A stretch of 64,000 nt of DNA from Schistocephalus solidus (lineage: Eukaryota; Platyhelminthes; Cestoda; Diphyllobothriidea; Diphyllobothriidae): assembly GCA_017591395.1 (NCBI GenBank), contig WEDG01000370.1, positions 1 to 64,000 on the forward strand, given 5' to 3'. This document shows positions 11,180 through 23,015 of this stretch, in pieces. Below the pieces are notes generated by a model. The model was not told the origin of the DNA. It ran no database searches and saw only the letters and a list, made by a program, of their open reading frames with translations. The stretch's first letter is position 1; each line of letters begins with the position of its first letter. The position numbers were made by a program, and so were the translations under genes.

Positions 11180-12365
11180 TCAGATGTTTGTGTGTGCCGT
11201 TAAGGTTTTTGGGCCCCGCTCTTGCGCCTGAATTTCATCCGCTTGCAAGCACTCACCAAACGACGCAGTGTTGATTAGTCTTGAGCCCTCACCAAGCCGG
11301 TCCCAAATATCGCGCGGATCTGTCAGCGAATCAACAAGAAACGTGAGGTGGACAGAACGATGATATGAGTGGGTTACTGCGCTGACTGCCACAATACTGC
11401 TGGCTAGACCGGAAATGGTGTATAGAGAAGCGAAAGGAAAAATGCGTGTCTAAAAGCCATGCGTTCAGGAAAGTTAGCATGGCGTCCACACCGCGCAACA
11501 TAAACTTGAGATATAGGAGGAGAAGAGTTGATATTCGTCGTGCCTGAGAAGTTGGAGGTTGATTAAATAGTTGCGGTTTCAGAAAACGACTCATTTCGTG
11601 TAACGATGGGAGAGTTGTAAGCGAATGAACAATCTGCAGTTGGAGCCAGCGGACATGGAGGAACGGAAGGTAGACGAGATAGAGAGAAGGAGAAATTGAG
11701 GAGCAGTGGAGAAGAGCACAGGTGTTATTCGGAGGAGGGTTTGAGAGAAAAAAAAACAGAAAAGACACGCCATGGAATTATTTAAACTTCCGGTGGGCTC
11801 GATCCCATCGGAGAGAGACATTTGAGCTTGCCACGATGTCATTTTGGAGATAAAGCTCACCGGTTGAGAGATTTGGTGCAACCGGGGATAGGTAAATTAA
11901 ATGGTGTATGAGGTTGGTCGGGGCCTCAACCGCCTCACAACGTCTTAGCGTGGTTATATGACCAGCAAATTGGACAGTAGCGTCAACCACCATTTCATGG
12001 GTGGAACTGTCAAATGCGACTTTTAGGTTGGAGAGGTTAACTAGTAGAAACAAGGAGAGAGAGAGTTCGTCCAATTCTCTGGATCCTCTGCGGCGAATAG
12101 GAAGTGTTTCCGCTGGCAATGAAACCGCTCGACTATCCCACTGGCAGTCGGGCGATAGGCTGTAATGCGGAGATGAGTACAGCCTTAAATAATAGGAGAG
12201 ACTGGAAGACTTGAAACTCGAATTGTGCACCACAATTAGGCCTTATGTTGGAGGGACAATAAAGATGGAAATACAATGTCTGAGGTAGGCCTTGACTCCG
12301 ATTTCAGCCTCCAACTCGAACGAAGCAGTGTAATCCGGCCATCAGTGAAGCGATCAACGCAGAAA
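11180..12365 (-). mobile_element. Ty3/Gypsy integrase (pol C-terminus), decayed
   Basis: Integrase inserts LTR-retrotransposon DNA. On the minus strand, in several broken frames, 12350-12090 reads 'VDRFTDGR' (family D-x-F-T), 'GAQFEFQVFQSLL' (family RGxQFES.LF..LL) and 'ITAYRPTASGIVERFHCQ' (family TAYHPxANGxVERFHRxLK, with the catalytic Glu). 'DPENWTNSLS' then matches the usual '..W...LPLVLLG' region. The DRG-type Asp is not conserved in the middle block. 11780-11180 is the C-terminal extension by position only. There are multiple frameshifts and stops. Upstream the coding continues after an inserted CR1 tail (12370-12860). I did not identify an LTR. Confidence 0.7.
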
Positions 12366-12369
12366 TAAG

Positions 12370-12860
12370 CTCAGTTCAGTTCGATTTATTGAGGGAATTA
12401 GGCGTGAGCTTTTTCAATGCCAAATTGGGCTGAAACAGTTCAAAGGGGACTGTAAAAAGTGACAACTTGGATGTGAGTCTCAAGGCTTGAGTCCAAGTTC
12501 TAATAAAGCCTATTCATTTTAGAAAACAGATTTGAAAAGTTTCCTTTTAAAGAATTTCGTCGATAATGAGATCCTAATATCTTCCCGGAGGGCATTGTGG
12601 GGTTGATTACTCGGACAGAGAAGGGGAAATTGCGCATATCTAGTCTTTAATGCTGTACGTGCAGATTAAATGATCTCGGAGTTTGGTCGCTTTAAGAAAT
12701 GCAATAAATACCCAAAGGTCATGCTGAAATCCAACTCCTTCGAAAGGCGAAATGTATAAATGCGTATTTTCTTATAACTTAAAGACAAATTATCTTTGTT
12801 TTTAGGCTGTTTCCTTAGGGTTTTGAGCTTTGATACTTCATAATTTTGATGGTTTTCCTT
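12370..12860 (-). mobile_element. CR1-like LINE 3' end inserted in Gypsy integrase
   Basis: The minus strand reads 'RLDMRNFPFSVRVIN', then after a one-base shift 'ALREDIRISLSTKFFKRKLF'. This is the C-terminal signature of CR1-like reverse transcriptases (R.NFFS.RVV..WN.LP..VV...S...FK..LD). The low-coordinate end, 'ATTTATTGAGGGAATTAGGC' on the plus strand, resembles the 3' end of the CR1-like copy near 20070. The fragment is 5'-truncated, as usual for LINEs. It separates the Gypsy zinc-binding region (from about 12960) from the integrase core (below 12360). Confidence 0.65.
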
Positions 12861-12959
12861 TCAACGGTTGTTGAACGGATGCAACGGCCTATGATATCCA
12901 GAAGAAATTGGCTGAACGTCATACCGGCGTTGGGTAAGGTTTAGATGTGAGCCACGCTC

Positions 12960-13588
12960 TACCACTAGGAATGTCGATGTGCAGTTGGACTTGGCTCCAC
13001 TAACTATCGAGACACTTGGGTGTCCAGGCTTACGGGTTCGTGTGCGTTCCGGGCCAAATGATACGGTCCGTAAACATATTTTTTTTGATAGCTCAACTTC
13101 CAGGATGCGAGAGGTTGTGCAAGGGAAGAAGAGAATGGACGGATGGAAGGGGACACAAAGTGGCGGTAGGAGTCCATATGAATGTCGAGGAGAGTTGTGC
13201 CGTCCCCAGAAGCCAGAAGCAGGTCCTAAAATTAAAATCAGTAAATATTCTCGTCACAAGCAGAACCAACGCCAATTCAGCCAATTCAGTGGGGTCGATT
13301 CCGGGAGTGAGTAAGAGATTAGCCACGGATAACCCTAAAAGTACATCAGCATCCTTGTTGCGTGACCTATCGATGTGGCTAAGGACTGAGGTAAATTGGG
13401 AGATATTGTCCATTTGGCAGATCTTCCGGGGACTGAGGTTGACAGAGTTAGATGTGAGAGTACACAAAACGGGTCTGTCATCTGTGAACACAGTGACGCC
13501 TAGACCCGCAAGGAAGTACACAAAGGGTTAAACGGTGTGGTAGACAGCAAGATGGTCCCATCCGAATGTGTTATAGCATAGTTTAGAT
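12960..13588 (-). mobile_element. Ty3/Gypsy RNase H C-terminal half and H2C2 region
   Basis: RNase H removes the RNA template in LTR retrotransposon replication. The minus strand reads 'YNTFGWDHLAVYHTV', 'GVTVFTDDRPVLCTL', 'SPRKICQMDNISQFTSVL' and 'HIDRSRNKDADVL'. These match the Gypsy pattern 'R.STFGRELLAVY', 'F.VFTDHRPL', 'SPR..RQL..ISQFT', 'HI.G..N.VADALSR'. Near 13110 'LPLHNLSHPG' matches the start of the H2C2 zinc-binding segment (family LHxLSHPG). HR at the FTDHRP motif is DR here, and DALSR is DVLLG. The N-terminal half of RNase H lies at 16540-16940, displaced by a plus-strand LINE. Confidence 0.8.
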
Positions 13589-13589
13589 G

Positions 13590-15150
13590 GAGATGACCAG
13601 CTTGAACACTCAAACTATTTGTTCTCAATGCAAGATCCTTGCTTAATAATATGACCCTGCTTCAGACTCTGGTCTTCTTCCACTGTGTAGATATTGTTGT
13701 AGTAACTGAAGCATGTGCACGACATTCCATTGGTGACTACAAACTCTCTCTTTCCCTCTCTCTTGTAGGTTCTAATTATCTTCAAAATGCTCCTCACGAT
13801 AATCATGGTGGGGAAGCTGTATCTCTGATAAACAAGCACTTAAATTTCTACCCCTAAACCATTTCCAATTTACCGCGGTTGAAGAGAACTGTTGGGTTCG
13901 ATTTACTTTATATAATAAGTACCCTCTTCTCGTTGGTTGTCTATCAACCACCAAATATCAGTGAGAATTATAATTTATGTCTCTCACAGTCAGTTCATGT
14001 CCCAGCTGATTTAAATTTTAAGCACTGATCTGAAGCAAGTAACATCAATCTTCCTGAAGTTCAATAGTGTCCACCTTCTGGCCATATAAGGTTTGAAGAC
14101 TTACTTGAGGCCATATATAGCAACTTATGGAATACGGCCGTCGATTTCCCCACCAGAGGATCGAGCATGCTTGTTCTAATCCTCTTAAGCGATTGTCTGC
14201 CTTTGTCAATGTCATCTTAAGGCCCAGTCAGGAGTTCCGGACACGAAATAGTTTTCTCTACACTGGAACTCTAATCTAATGATTTTTCCCAAAAATATAG
14301 CTTTTCCTTCGATTTCCTATCAGCTCATTTTACAGAATTATTGATACGTCTTAATTACCAGGATTGGTCTGATTTATTTATCTGTCCGGATGTGATTACT
14401 TGTACTGGTAAAGTGTATGAAGTTTTAATCACTAATTTCTCGTTTTGGACACCATAAGAAAAAAATTAATGTCCCATATTAGGTCTTACTCCCTTAAAAT
14501 TTTGGCATAGGTTGCATAGACCCTCTCATAGATTGCAGCTACAAAACCACTTATCCGTTCTGCCCTTTATCTGACGTATTTTCGAGCAGGCTACAAGACT
14601 GATCAAATAAACAAGGCTAGGTGATCTGGTCAAATTTGTCAAAAACCGTTCTTTACATGACGCAAAACTTCTTTCCGCACATTAAGAGCCCATAGAAAGA
14701 CGTGGCACCCATCCTACGAGACGCCCATGGAAATCCTATAGCTGACAAAAAGTTGACGGCAGACAGTTTCAGCGCTTTCTTGTCCAGAACTTTCTTTGAA
14801 AATTACACCGTTTCACTTCTGAGCATCCGGGTTTGGATCGGTGTTGACCTCAAAGCCATACCTTATACCCTCTTGTACGTAACCGTAGCCATTTTATGTT
14901 TTCAACAAGCTCATAATCCTAGACCAGATGATGTCCTGGTCAGTATTATAAAGGTGGATGCAAATGATATCTTTCTGTCCCTTCTGTGTAAGATATATAA
15001 TGTCGCATTTGAAAGAAAACCGTAGCCAGTATGTGGAAGGAATCACACATTCGGCCTATCCCCAAGCACAACCACTCTACGCCATTTGACGACTTTTCAA
15101 TAATAAAAAACGCCCACGGCTTTGAAAACGTCGGAAACTTGATCAAAGAT
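13590..15150 (+). mobile_element. CR1/Jockey-like LINE, endonuclease, linker and RT start
   Basis: The plus-strand frames give, in order: an endonuclease start 'DIVVVTEACARHSI', 'HDNHGGEAVSLINKHL' and 'LVVYQPPNISENY' (13620-13980); a linker 'DAHGNPIADKKLTADSFSAF' (14726-14785); and the first RT blocks 'HNPRPDDVLVSIIKV' and 'WKESHIRPIPKHNHS' (14900-15085). This is the domain order of endonuclease-RT LINEs. Several stops and frameshifts make it a dead copy. It starts where Gypsy RNase H breaks off, so it was inserted into that element. The RT resumes at 15660 after about 500 bp of other sequence. Confidence 0.7.
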
Positions 15151-15659
15151 AAGATCACGTTTAGCGGCCTAAGCTGTTGAGGAAGGCACTGACACGCCTG
15201 GAGAGATTCCAATAGGAAATGGCTGAAGCGAATCATTAGATAGATTGGCTTGCATGCAAAGACAGTCAGATTATGGAACGAGACAATTATAAGATAAAGG
15301 TACACTAACAATAAAGAATATTGAGAGCGGTTACAAAAGAATAATGTATAAGTAAATGTGCAATGCTACAAAATTCTACGATCTCTCTGGATAGAGGGGG
15401 AACAACGAAATATCGGCTAAACAACGGATGGGAGTGCAGCGCTGTCAGTAACTACAGGGAAGGGACATGGGAGTTCTTACGAGAGACGATGAAAGTGAGT
15501 GCGTTACTGCGAGCGTTGTGGGAAGGGGTGTCAGTGGATAGGAGGGAGAGGGACGCCGACCATCTTCATCGACACGCGAATACACCCTCTCCATCCCTGA
15601 TCCCACCGAAAGTAGTTTCAGTTCATTTGGACAGTCCTGTCAGTTCTGTTGGTCGGTAC
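15150..15659. other. Unassigned sequence inside the LINE reverse transcriptase
   Basis: About 500 bp separate RT block 1 from the block beginning 'LTEHNLLSAAHHGLLK'. The plus-strand text near 15480-15520 ('ACGATGAAAGTGAGTGCGTT', then 'ACTGCGAGCG') loosely resembles 11358-11395 in the Gypsy region ('ACGATGATATGAGTGGGTTA'). It may be an inserted Gypsy-derived piece. I cannot establish its boundaries. Confidence 0.35.
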
Positions 15660-16535
15660 AGATGTACCCCTTGACCGAGCATAACCTACTGAGTGCAGCT
15701 CACCACGGGCTTCTCAAAATGATTAATGGTGACACCTGTCAGCTCTATTTCTTTGATCATAATCCACAATCTAGGGATAAAAGATTTGCGCTTAACATAA
15801 CTTTTTTCGATTTCCCTAAGGCTTTTGATCGTGATTGCAATGCTCTCTTTCTCATAAAACTGTTATCTTTCGACCTATTTGTCAAACTTGTGAATTTAAA
15901 ATTTTATTAATCGGGCGCTTGCACACAACGTGTTAAGATCTCCAATGCTATATCCAGCCCCAAACGTGTAAGGAGTGGAGATTTTTAGGTTAGTGTGGTT
16001 GCCCAGCTCCTATTTGGCCAATGTATGAGATTCATTTCTGAATGACAGACCGTTTATGTGTGCGGATGACTTGAAGGTTGCCCATCAGTACAAACCAGAA
16101 ATCGTAACACTGTGATCCAACTCCTAAAAACGATCTTGAAGCCTTTTTTTCCAGTGGTGCTGCACACAAACGCTCCGTTATGATTGTTGGCGAAAATCAC
16201 CAGCCTCGACTAAGTATAGATGGTTACAACATAAATATCCCCAGAGTTATTACTGATCTGGACACATAATTTTTCAATGGTCTTAATCTTCTAGAGTATT
16301 GCGCCCTCATTGTCTTCAAAGTGCACAGAAATATCGGTTGAGCCCCCGAAATTTTAAAACTCCTGTAACTAGAATCCGCCTTCATAAGATGCACGTTATG
16401 CCGGACCTGGAATATCATTCATTTCTATTTAGACTTTAGCGCGCTAGCGAACAGAAGTTATAGCATCAGTCCAGAAGTTTGCACTTAATGAATTTCATCT
16501 ACGGAAATTGCCTGTAAACTGGCATTAAATACAAT
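15660..16535 (+). mobile_element. LINE reverse transcriptase, central part and 3' end
   Basis: This continues the LINE begun at 13590. The plus strand reads 'LTEHNLLSAAHHGLLK', 'DTCQLYFFD', 'ITFFDFPKAFDRDC' and 'LLSFDLFVKLVN', then after stops and frameshifts 'FLNDRPFMCADDLKVAHQYK'. The last contains the ADD catalytic box (16059-16073), and ITFFDFxKAFD is the first catalytic Asp block of LINE RTs. About 250 bp of AT-rich 3' sequence follow before Gypsy coding resumes on the other strand at 16540. The catalytic Asp residues survive although the frame is broken. Confidence 0.75.
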
Positions 16536-16539
16536 CATT

Positions 16540-16940
16540 TGCTTAGTTATTGAGTTAACTTGCTGGAGAATAAACATAGGGGTTGGCTTTGACCAACAAA
16601 GTGCTACTGAAGAACTATGCCTACTGCAACAATTGAGGCGTCGATCATGGTGGAGCTGAGTTCACCGGGACTAGACTGCGTCAAAGGGATAGTAGCAGTC
16701 AGAGCAGCCATCGCATTATCAAAAGCATCGAAGGTGTTTGTGGATAACTCGAATAGCTTTGGAAACCGAATAGGGTTTCGTGAGTGGTAGACTGGTGACG
16801 GCGCAGTTTTTTAAGCATCCAGATGCCACTATCAAAATAAAGGTAGCACTGAATTAAGTGGTAAAATATTGACAATGTGCATCGTGTAAGAAGTTCAAAA
16901 GCATGTTTTGTAGAGCAGGCAAACATTTTCAAATCCACTA
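16540..16940 (-). mobile_element. Ty3/Gypsy RT end and RNase H N-terminal half
   Basis: The minus strand reads 'FDNAMAALTATIPLTQ', 'STMIDASIVAVGIVLQ' and 'GQSQPLCLFSSKLTQ'. The family pattern is 'F..VK.AL..A..L.HP', 'L..DAS..AVGAVLQQ' and 'QPLAFFSRKL'. The frame stops just after the SSKL motif, and the next expected residues (ETRYSTFGRELLAVY) are found at 13588-13550. So the two halves of one RNase H flank the LINE at 13590-16535. Above 16900 the RT similarity fades. Confidence 0.7.
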
Positions 16941-18109
16941 GAGATTTTCCTGTCGCATAAGACGTTATTCATGGTAATATTGACGATCTCCGGACTGGAA
17001 GCTTTTAGAAAATGTAGTGAGATCAAAACGAAACAGGGAAAAACCTACATTGAAGGGTTGGAGATTTCAAGGAAAACCCACTTTCAAAAAAGGACGTAAA
17101 GGAAAAACAATATCTGCTTTGCGAAGGGATATGGAGGACTAGGAAAACTTACTTCTAAGCGTAGAATGTAACAATTAAAGAAAGTTCAGCATGTGAGTCA
17201 GAAATGTCGTCAAAATTTGCTCAAGGATGTCTGCGCAGGAGACCTCGGATAAGACCGAAAATGCAGGAGAGTCTTCGACATCTTAGAAGCCAGGATGGAG
17301 TTCGCATAATGGTTATTGGCAAACGAAAGTGAGACTGTTTAAAATGAACGCGTTAATGTGACCCCGATTATTTTTATTTGATGTAGGTTATGTAGGCATC
17401 ATGTTGCGTTAGGAACACAATTTATGAACTGAAACAATTGAGAGTTAGAATGACAGATCACGACAAGCGAAATAGTACACGGAGAAACAGGAACGCATTG
17501 GATAAGGTTATTTTAAGATGGCCTCCTAAATTCCCGATTGTCCTTTCTGGGAGTTGCGGAGAAGCTACTCAGAAAGGATGAGGAAAATAAGAGTTAAATT
17601 CAGTCAATGTTAGAATCAATGTGCAGCCTTTGCTTGAAAGCAGATCAAACATTTGACAAATTTATATCAATTGATAGATTACGTCAAAGAAAGATATACC
17701 CGGAAGAAAATAACAGATAGCTTTTTGAAGTAGAGGATGTGGAAGAGCCACAATCAGGAAAGAAGTTAGTAGGTGGTCGGACGAATAACAAGGCTAGGTG
17801 CTGAAATCTGGGCAAGCTCTGAATTATTGTTAGGGAAAAAAGGAGACAGAAGCTAGCTTCCGGTCTTCGAACCCATATAAAATTTTACTTTCTTAGCTCG
17901 CATATAGTCATGCAGGAAATATTTGTAAGCATAAGAGACCGAAGAGTTTCCCAGTAAAATGTTTTTGACAAGTTAATTTTTAGAACCACTTAACTCGTTT
18001 ACTGAGCCAAAAAATGAGCAGCAATATTCAAGAATGGGAAGGACCAACATTCGATGAAGCCTTAATTATAGGGAACTCACATTACAAGAAATAAAGCCAC
18101 ACATCGGAG
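16941..18109. other. No gene recognised
   Basis: A-rich DNA with frequent stops in all frames. The 5' part of the Gypsy element or of the CR1-like copy at 18400 would be expected here, but I see no motif that supports either. Confidence 0.4.
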
Positions 18110-18220
18110 TTCCGTTGGCTGTGATTCTGTCGGTGTGAGCTGATGTGGAATTGATGTTTTATCTCTGACGATGGACTTCAGGAAGAGTTCGAAAGCTCAG
18201 GCGAAGAAAGCCATGATTCC
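18110..18220 (+). ncRNA. Hammerhead-like hairpin tail
   Basis: CTGACGA (18165-18171) is followed by a five-pair stem GGACT/AGTTC with one G-T pair (18173-18177 with 18186-18190), directly followed by GAAA (18191-18194) and 'GCTCAGGCGAAGAAA'. This is the best-preserved core in the window: only one substitution from CTGATGA, with GAAA abutting the stem. A stem I between an upstream GTC (18129) and the core is poor. It belongs with the motifs at 9563, 33909 and 41150. Confidence 0.5.
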
Positions 18221-18399
18221 GGTGAACGAACAACCTTCTACTTCTTCACTTATACACACAACTTGAATGCGAAAATTCGCACTCACTACTTCTTATTCCC
18301 ACTTTTGCTTGCTATAGCGGATGAACGGCGCAACGTTTAGTGAAGTAATTTGCAAGAGAGGCGAGTAGATTTACCTGAGATCAACTGGGTCTCAATGTT

Positions 18400-18960
18400 T
18401 TGGGCTTGTGAACAAAGCCTGAGAGGTGTTCCAGAATGCTCTTCTCCAGCTCATGGACAACCACTGCCCACTAACTAGTGCCCACCAGAACAAGAGTCCT
18501 GGATGGCAAGACAGCAACCTAAAAAGAAAAATAAACAGGAAGCTCAAATTGAGAAGAAAATACTGCGAAGCTAATTAAGTCGCAAATTTTAACACAGATA
18601 AAACACAGAAAAAACTACGAAACCTAATTCTTGAAACTCTCCGGGGAATTCAAGAAGATTTTTTTCTGCAAAAGGCAATATAGAATCCAAAGTTTGTCTA
18701 CAGCTATCTTCACAGCTCAGCAAAGAAAAGGCATCGAATTCCGATGATTAAGTCTACCACGGGCATCGATAAAGCTGAAAATAGAGACAAAGCCAAGTGC
18801 CTTTCACAGTTTATCCACGCTGTCTACACCAATGACGCAAGGTTACTTTTTTCCACCACAGAGGACCTGCCGACTACAAGCATTGGCCAAATTCTGTTTT
18901 TAGAAGTTCTGATCCGAAAGGACTCCCAAATCTCCAGGACCGTAGGACGTTTGATGTTCA
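18400..18960 (+). mobile_element. CR1-like LINE, endonuclease-RT linker fragment
   Basis: The plus strand reads 'LLQLMDNHCPLTSAHQNKSP', 'LKRKINRKLKLRRKYCEAN', 'HRIPMIKSTTGIDKAE' and 'KCLSQFIHAVYTNDARL'. This matches the CR1 linker as read on the minus strand at 22100-21640 ('LQREINRKGRLWKKFCRS', 'NMIPVMRNNDGS', 'ENFSQFIHSVFTSEAV'). The similarity ends near 18960. The RT palm does not follow in a recognisable form. One in-frame stop is present in the upstream part. Confidence 0.65.
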
Positions 18961-20045
18961 ATCGCTCTCAAAATAAACATCGGTGTGTCGTAACGCTGCT
19001 TGGAACAGTGGAAGGACTCGTTACAAAAATACTAGGTTGCTTTTTGTTTCTAAACATCTTGACCTTTGAAATTCACGGAACTAACAAACCTCCTCCCTAT
19101 ACATTTGTTTAAATGCAATTAGTTACTGTGGAGGCTTATTACTTAAGGCAGTCTCCTAAAGTCTTCGGAAGCATGGCTAACGTAATCTTATACGATCCAA
19201 CTCTGCAAGATTAAAACACTGTTCGTCGTTGATTAGATTTGAACCTCAGACGTCATCCGTAAAACTGGAGTGGCATAACTAATCGACAACCGTGCAATGT
19301 CCTGAACACCAAGTCGCATATATATACTCTATGTGGCCTGACAACATACGAACACCTCTCACTACTTCGTTTGAGAAATTTCTTCCAGAAATATTACAAT
19401 CGCTTTTAAAAACGCGTAACAAAGTCCAGGCCACCAGTCAAAAAGTTTTAGTCTTTCATCGACTGCTTCAGTACCGAACAATAATGAAGCAACTTCGCTT
19501 GCGCATGCCCACTGCGATGGATGTCTTGATTTTGTCACGCAGACAAGACGTTAATAGGGAAGCCTCGACTTTATTTCGGAGACGACATCAGTGTTAATAA
19601 AGCACAACAATATTATACCACCAGATTCCGAGTAAACATGGGCATGGAAATGGCCGAGAATTCAGTCTGCACACACCTGGCCGGAGCTTGAAGAAACAGG
19701 GTAAAGTCGTTGCAACAAAACCCAGACTCGTCCGGATTAGATTCTGAAGGCTGGCAGACTCAGATTGATGCAGTAAAAGCATGTGCCGCAAAACCGGAGC
19801 CTAACAAGCTCGCATGCACGTAGATGAAACAGCGGAAGGCGGCTGACAAGTGGCCTACTTAAGGCCCACTTATGCTCTCAGATTTATTGCGCGAAAGCGA
19901 ACGAAGACCAAGCCCCTAACTCTAGGGGAGACTTCTAAAGAAATGGAGGCTGAACTGAGCAACAGGCAACACAGTAAATTAGCAGAAAGAACAACCAACC
20001 TAAGGTTGACCGAATCTTTCACGGATTTGGACTTTGCGAGCAGTG
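18961..20045. other. No gene recognised
   Basis: Several 60-100 codon frames on both strands without recognisable motifs. It lies between the CR1-like linker fragment and the 3' end of the next CR1-like copy. Confidence 0.35.
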
Positions 20046-20049
20046 TGTC

Positions 20050-22185
20050 CAGTTCAGTGTTCAGTGTATTTGAGGGAAATAGGCTTACGCCTTTGAAATC
20101 CCTATTTTTTACATAAAATTTGCAAGAATTAGAAGCAATGTAAAGAAGCTACAGTCAAGTGAATGTGGGCAGATTGAAGTAGTATACTGGTATTTTAAGG
20201 TTATGTAGTCACATAGTCTTCGTGCTGCTGCAACATGTGTATGTCAAGCCTCATGTAGGTTATTACATGGTTCCCCGACACAGATGGCGAAAAAATACTT
20301 CCTCACATCCAATCTTCCTTGGGGCACACGTAGTTTGAATGGATGACCTCGGAGATTAGTCATAGTGGCAAGTTGAAAAAAAATCATCACACAGAAGGGC
20401 GTAATCCATCCCACGCACGCAATGGAAGGTTTGTATCGAATCTCCGTGAAACTGCTTATAATTCGGAGGATAGAGCTGTAGGTTATTGAGGTGGATCTCA
20501 TATGGCAGTTCACATTGAACTCTTAGTAATTTTGTGGCTCACTGCTGCACCCTGTCGAGCAGGTTGTAATCCTGCTGGGTCCACGGTCACCAGGATTGGC
20601 TCGCAGATTCATGATGTGGCCTTCCAAACGTACCAAAGACTTTAGAAAAGTAGTATTAATCGAAAACTTTAAATGCCTACTTGCTAGCGTACATCATTGA
20701 ATTGGCCACCTTGCAACACTGCATGGACGGCTTCAGATTGTCTGTCATCCAAACACCGAGATCTTTCTTTTATCTGCTTCTTGGAGTGACAAACCGTTCA
20801 AATAGTAGGGTCGCATATCAGTGACCTGATTTTGATTTCTCAGACGCAGCAGGACGCATTTGTTTGAGTTGAAGGACAAGAGCCATCTACTGAGCCACTC
20901 GTCCAATCAAAGAAAATCGCCTTGGAAATTGTCTCCATCGGCAGCGTTGTAGATGAATTTCCAAATTTTTATATCGTCCGCAAACATAGCAAAGTTACAG
21001 TCCGATTCCTGTACGCAATCATTAATAAACAAGAAAAGTAGGATCAGTCCGAACACTGAACATTGTGAGACACTTCTCTCGATGACTGTGCGCCTTGATC
21101 GCTCTCCGCCTACACAAACTACTTGGGAATGACCAACGAGAAAATGCTCGATCCAAGTTAGAACTTTGCCTCCAATACCCAACGTTGCCAACTTTTAAAG
21201 GAGACTCTGGTGCGGAACAATATCTTAGGCCTACTGGAAATCAATGTAAGCCACATGCACAGTGGTTTTTGCATTAATTGCTTTTGCCCAGCTTTGCATC
21301 GTATAAAGCAAGTTGTAACACACGATCTTCCACTACGAAAGCCTTATTGGGCATTTTATTGGAGGTTATTGGTTTCTAAATAAATAATTACTTTCGTATT
21401 GATAACCTTTTTTACAACCTTGCAACAGGCCTGTAGTTTGTAGCAAGAGCATGACTACCGCTTTTGTGAAGTAGAGTCATGTGGGGAGTTTTCCAGTCTG
21501 TAGGAAGAATTTCCGTATCGAAAGATTTATGGCACAGAAAGGATAGTGGTTTGGCCAGCTCTCGAGCAAGTTCGAGGAACAGTTTTGCTGGAGTCCCATC
21601 GGGGCCGGAGGATTTACATGCGTTAAGACTTTTATTTCTTAAAAGACCACCTTTTTTCGAAAGAGTCTATCCTGAATAATTGGCACTCCCAAAGTCTCGT
21701 GACTAGATGGCATAAAAACAGCTTCGCTGGTGAAAACCGAGTGAATGAACTGAGAAAAGTTTTCAGCTTTGATTTTAATTTGTGATATCTGGGAACCGTC
21801 ATTGTTTCTCATAACAGGAATCATGTTCCTGTTACGTGTGCTTTTTCGTAAATAGCTGTAGGACAGCTTAGGATTGTGAACTGCTCGCTGGAGCAAATCC
21901 CTCTCGTAATCCAGTCATCTTTTAAAAGATCCAACTTTTAACCTTGTTCCTTAGAATTTTATATACTTGCACGGTAAAACTTTCATTGGATCGGCAAAAT
22001 TTCTTCCAAAGTCTTCCTTTTCTGTTAATTTCTCTTTGTAGATCTTTTGTTAGCTACTGAGTTTGGCCGGATATCATAAGTTTTGATGACGAACAGTGGC
22101 ATTTTATTAAGTTCAACACTTACTCCTTCAATAAATTCCAGTCCTCGGTGACGTTCACGAAGTAGACAAAGACATAAAGTACTAA
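20050..22185 (-). mobile_element. CR1-like LINE copy A, linker and reverse transcriptase
   Basis: Read on the minus strand from 22185: 'NVTEDWNLLKE', 'LQREINRKGRLWKKFCRS', 'ENFSQFIHSVFTSEAV' (linker), then RT with 'SQCSVFGLILLFLFINDCV' and 'FAMFADDIKIW' (near 20965-20995, the intact catalytic FADD box). The C-terminal block is 'TNLRGHPFKLRVPQGRLDV' with 'KYFFAICVGEPCNNLHEA' (about 20370-20250). The 3' end lies near 20050-20110. Stops and frameshifts interrupt all parts. The endonuclease half of this copy is at 23016-23930, displaced by element R1. Confidence 0.8.
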
Positions 22186-23015
22186 TTGTCTGTTTCCTTC
22201 CCTAACTCGCAACTTTTGGATTTCGAAAAGTGTCCTCCTGGTATTTGAGTCAGCTTTCTTGATATTATATTGGTCTGTTATTATATGTCCGTCATCCTCT
22301 GCAGAGTCAATCTTTGCATTCACTTTTTCGGCCCCTCCTTTTAAACTAGCATCGCCAAGTCTTGACAACCTTGGAACTTTCCTCTGCTTTTGCAACCCCG
22401 ACGATGGTCTCCAGGTTCAGTTGAGGATCGAGGCGGGTTCTGATGGTTTTGCCTCTTTGATTGGTGGACTATGCAGTTGACAAGGTCGCATCTCGATGAT
22501 GATCTCATGACCTCTACTGCCCCCTCTTCCTTTTGACCCTGGTGTCCACGATGAGTTCGTCCTCTCTCACCTCCTCTGGTGGTTACAAACAGTAGTTCTG
22601 ACTGCTATATTATCTCTCACACGACAAGGAGCGTTCTGAACCCTCATACGTTGTCAGCAACATCACAGCACTATCCTATTGCATCTAGCTATTATTTTTT
22701 TAGTGAAGCAGTTTTTTCCTCCTAATTTTTTTAAATTGGCGGTTCGCTGAACTCCGCCTCCGATTTAACCGTAGGAGTTTTTTTACTGCTTCTTTTCTAG
22801 TTCACCGTTTATGTTAAAGATTGTTGACTATTGTTTTAAAAATGGCAAATCGTTCTGAATTGGATATGCCTACCATATTGTTTCATTTCTGCTGTTAATA
22901 TGGCTGCTCACATAGTGCAACAATTATCCACTTTGTATTTATTTATACCGCGATACTATGTTTGCAATGTCGGGGCTCTCTGGGCCTTAAATATACAATT
23001 TATTTATTTAAGATC
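22186..23015 (+). mobile_element. Element R, copy 1 (~830 bp, interrupts CR1 copy A)
   Basis: 22186-23015 aligns along its whole length with 26917-27745. Both begin at 'ATTGTCTGTTTCCTTCCC' and end 'CCTTAAATATACAAT' followed by ATTTATTT-type repeats, as LINE 3' tails do. The last ~150 bp also resemble the tail of the LINE at 23965-25810 ('AGGAGTTTTTT.ACTGC', 'TCTAGTTCAC', 'AAATATAAATT'). No protein domain is recognised. On the minus strand both copies keep similar short peptides ('VRNAPCQVSDNI' / 'VQNAPCRVRDNI', 'RSSSRCDL' / 'RSSPRCDL'), so a lost reading frame is possible. It splits CR1 copy A between 'SRIDWDL' (23016) and 'NVTEDWN' (about 22160). Confidence 0.7.
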
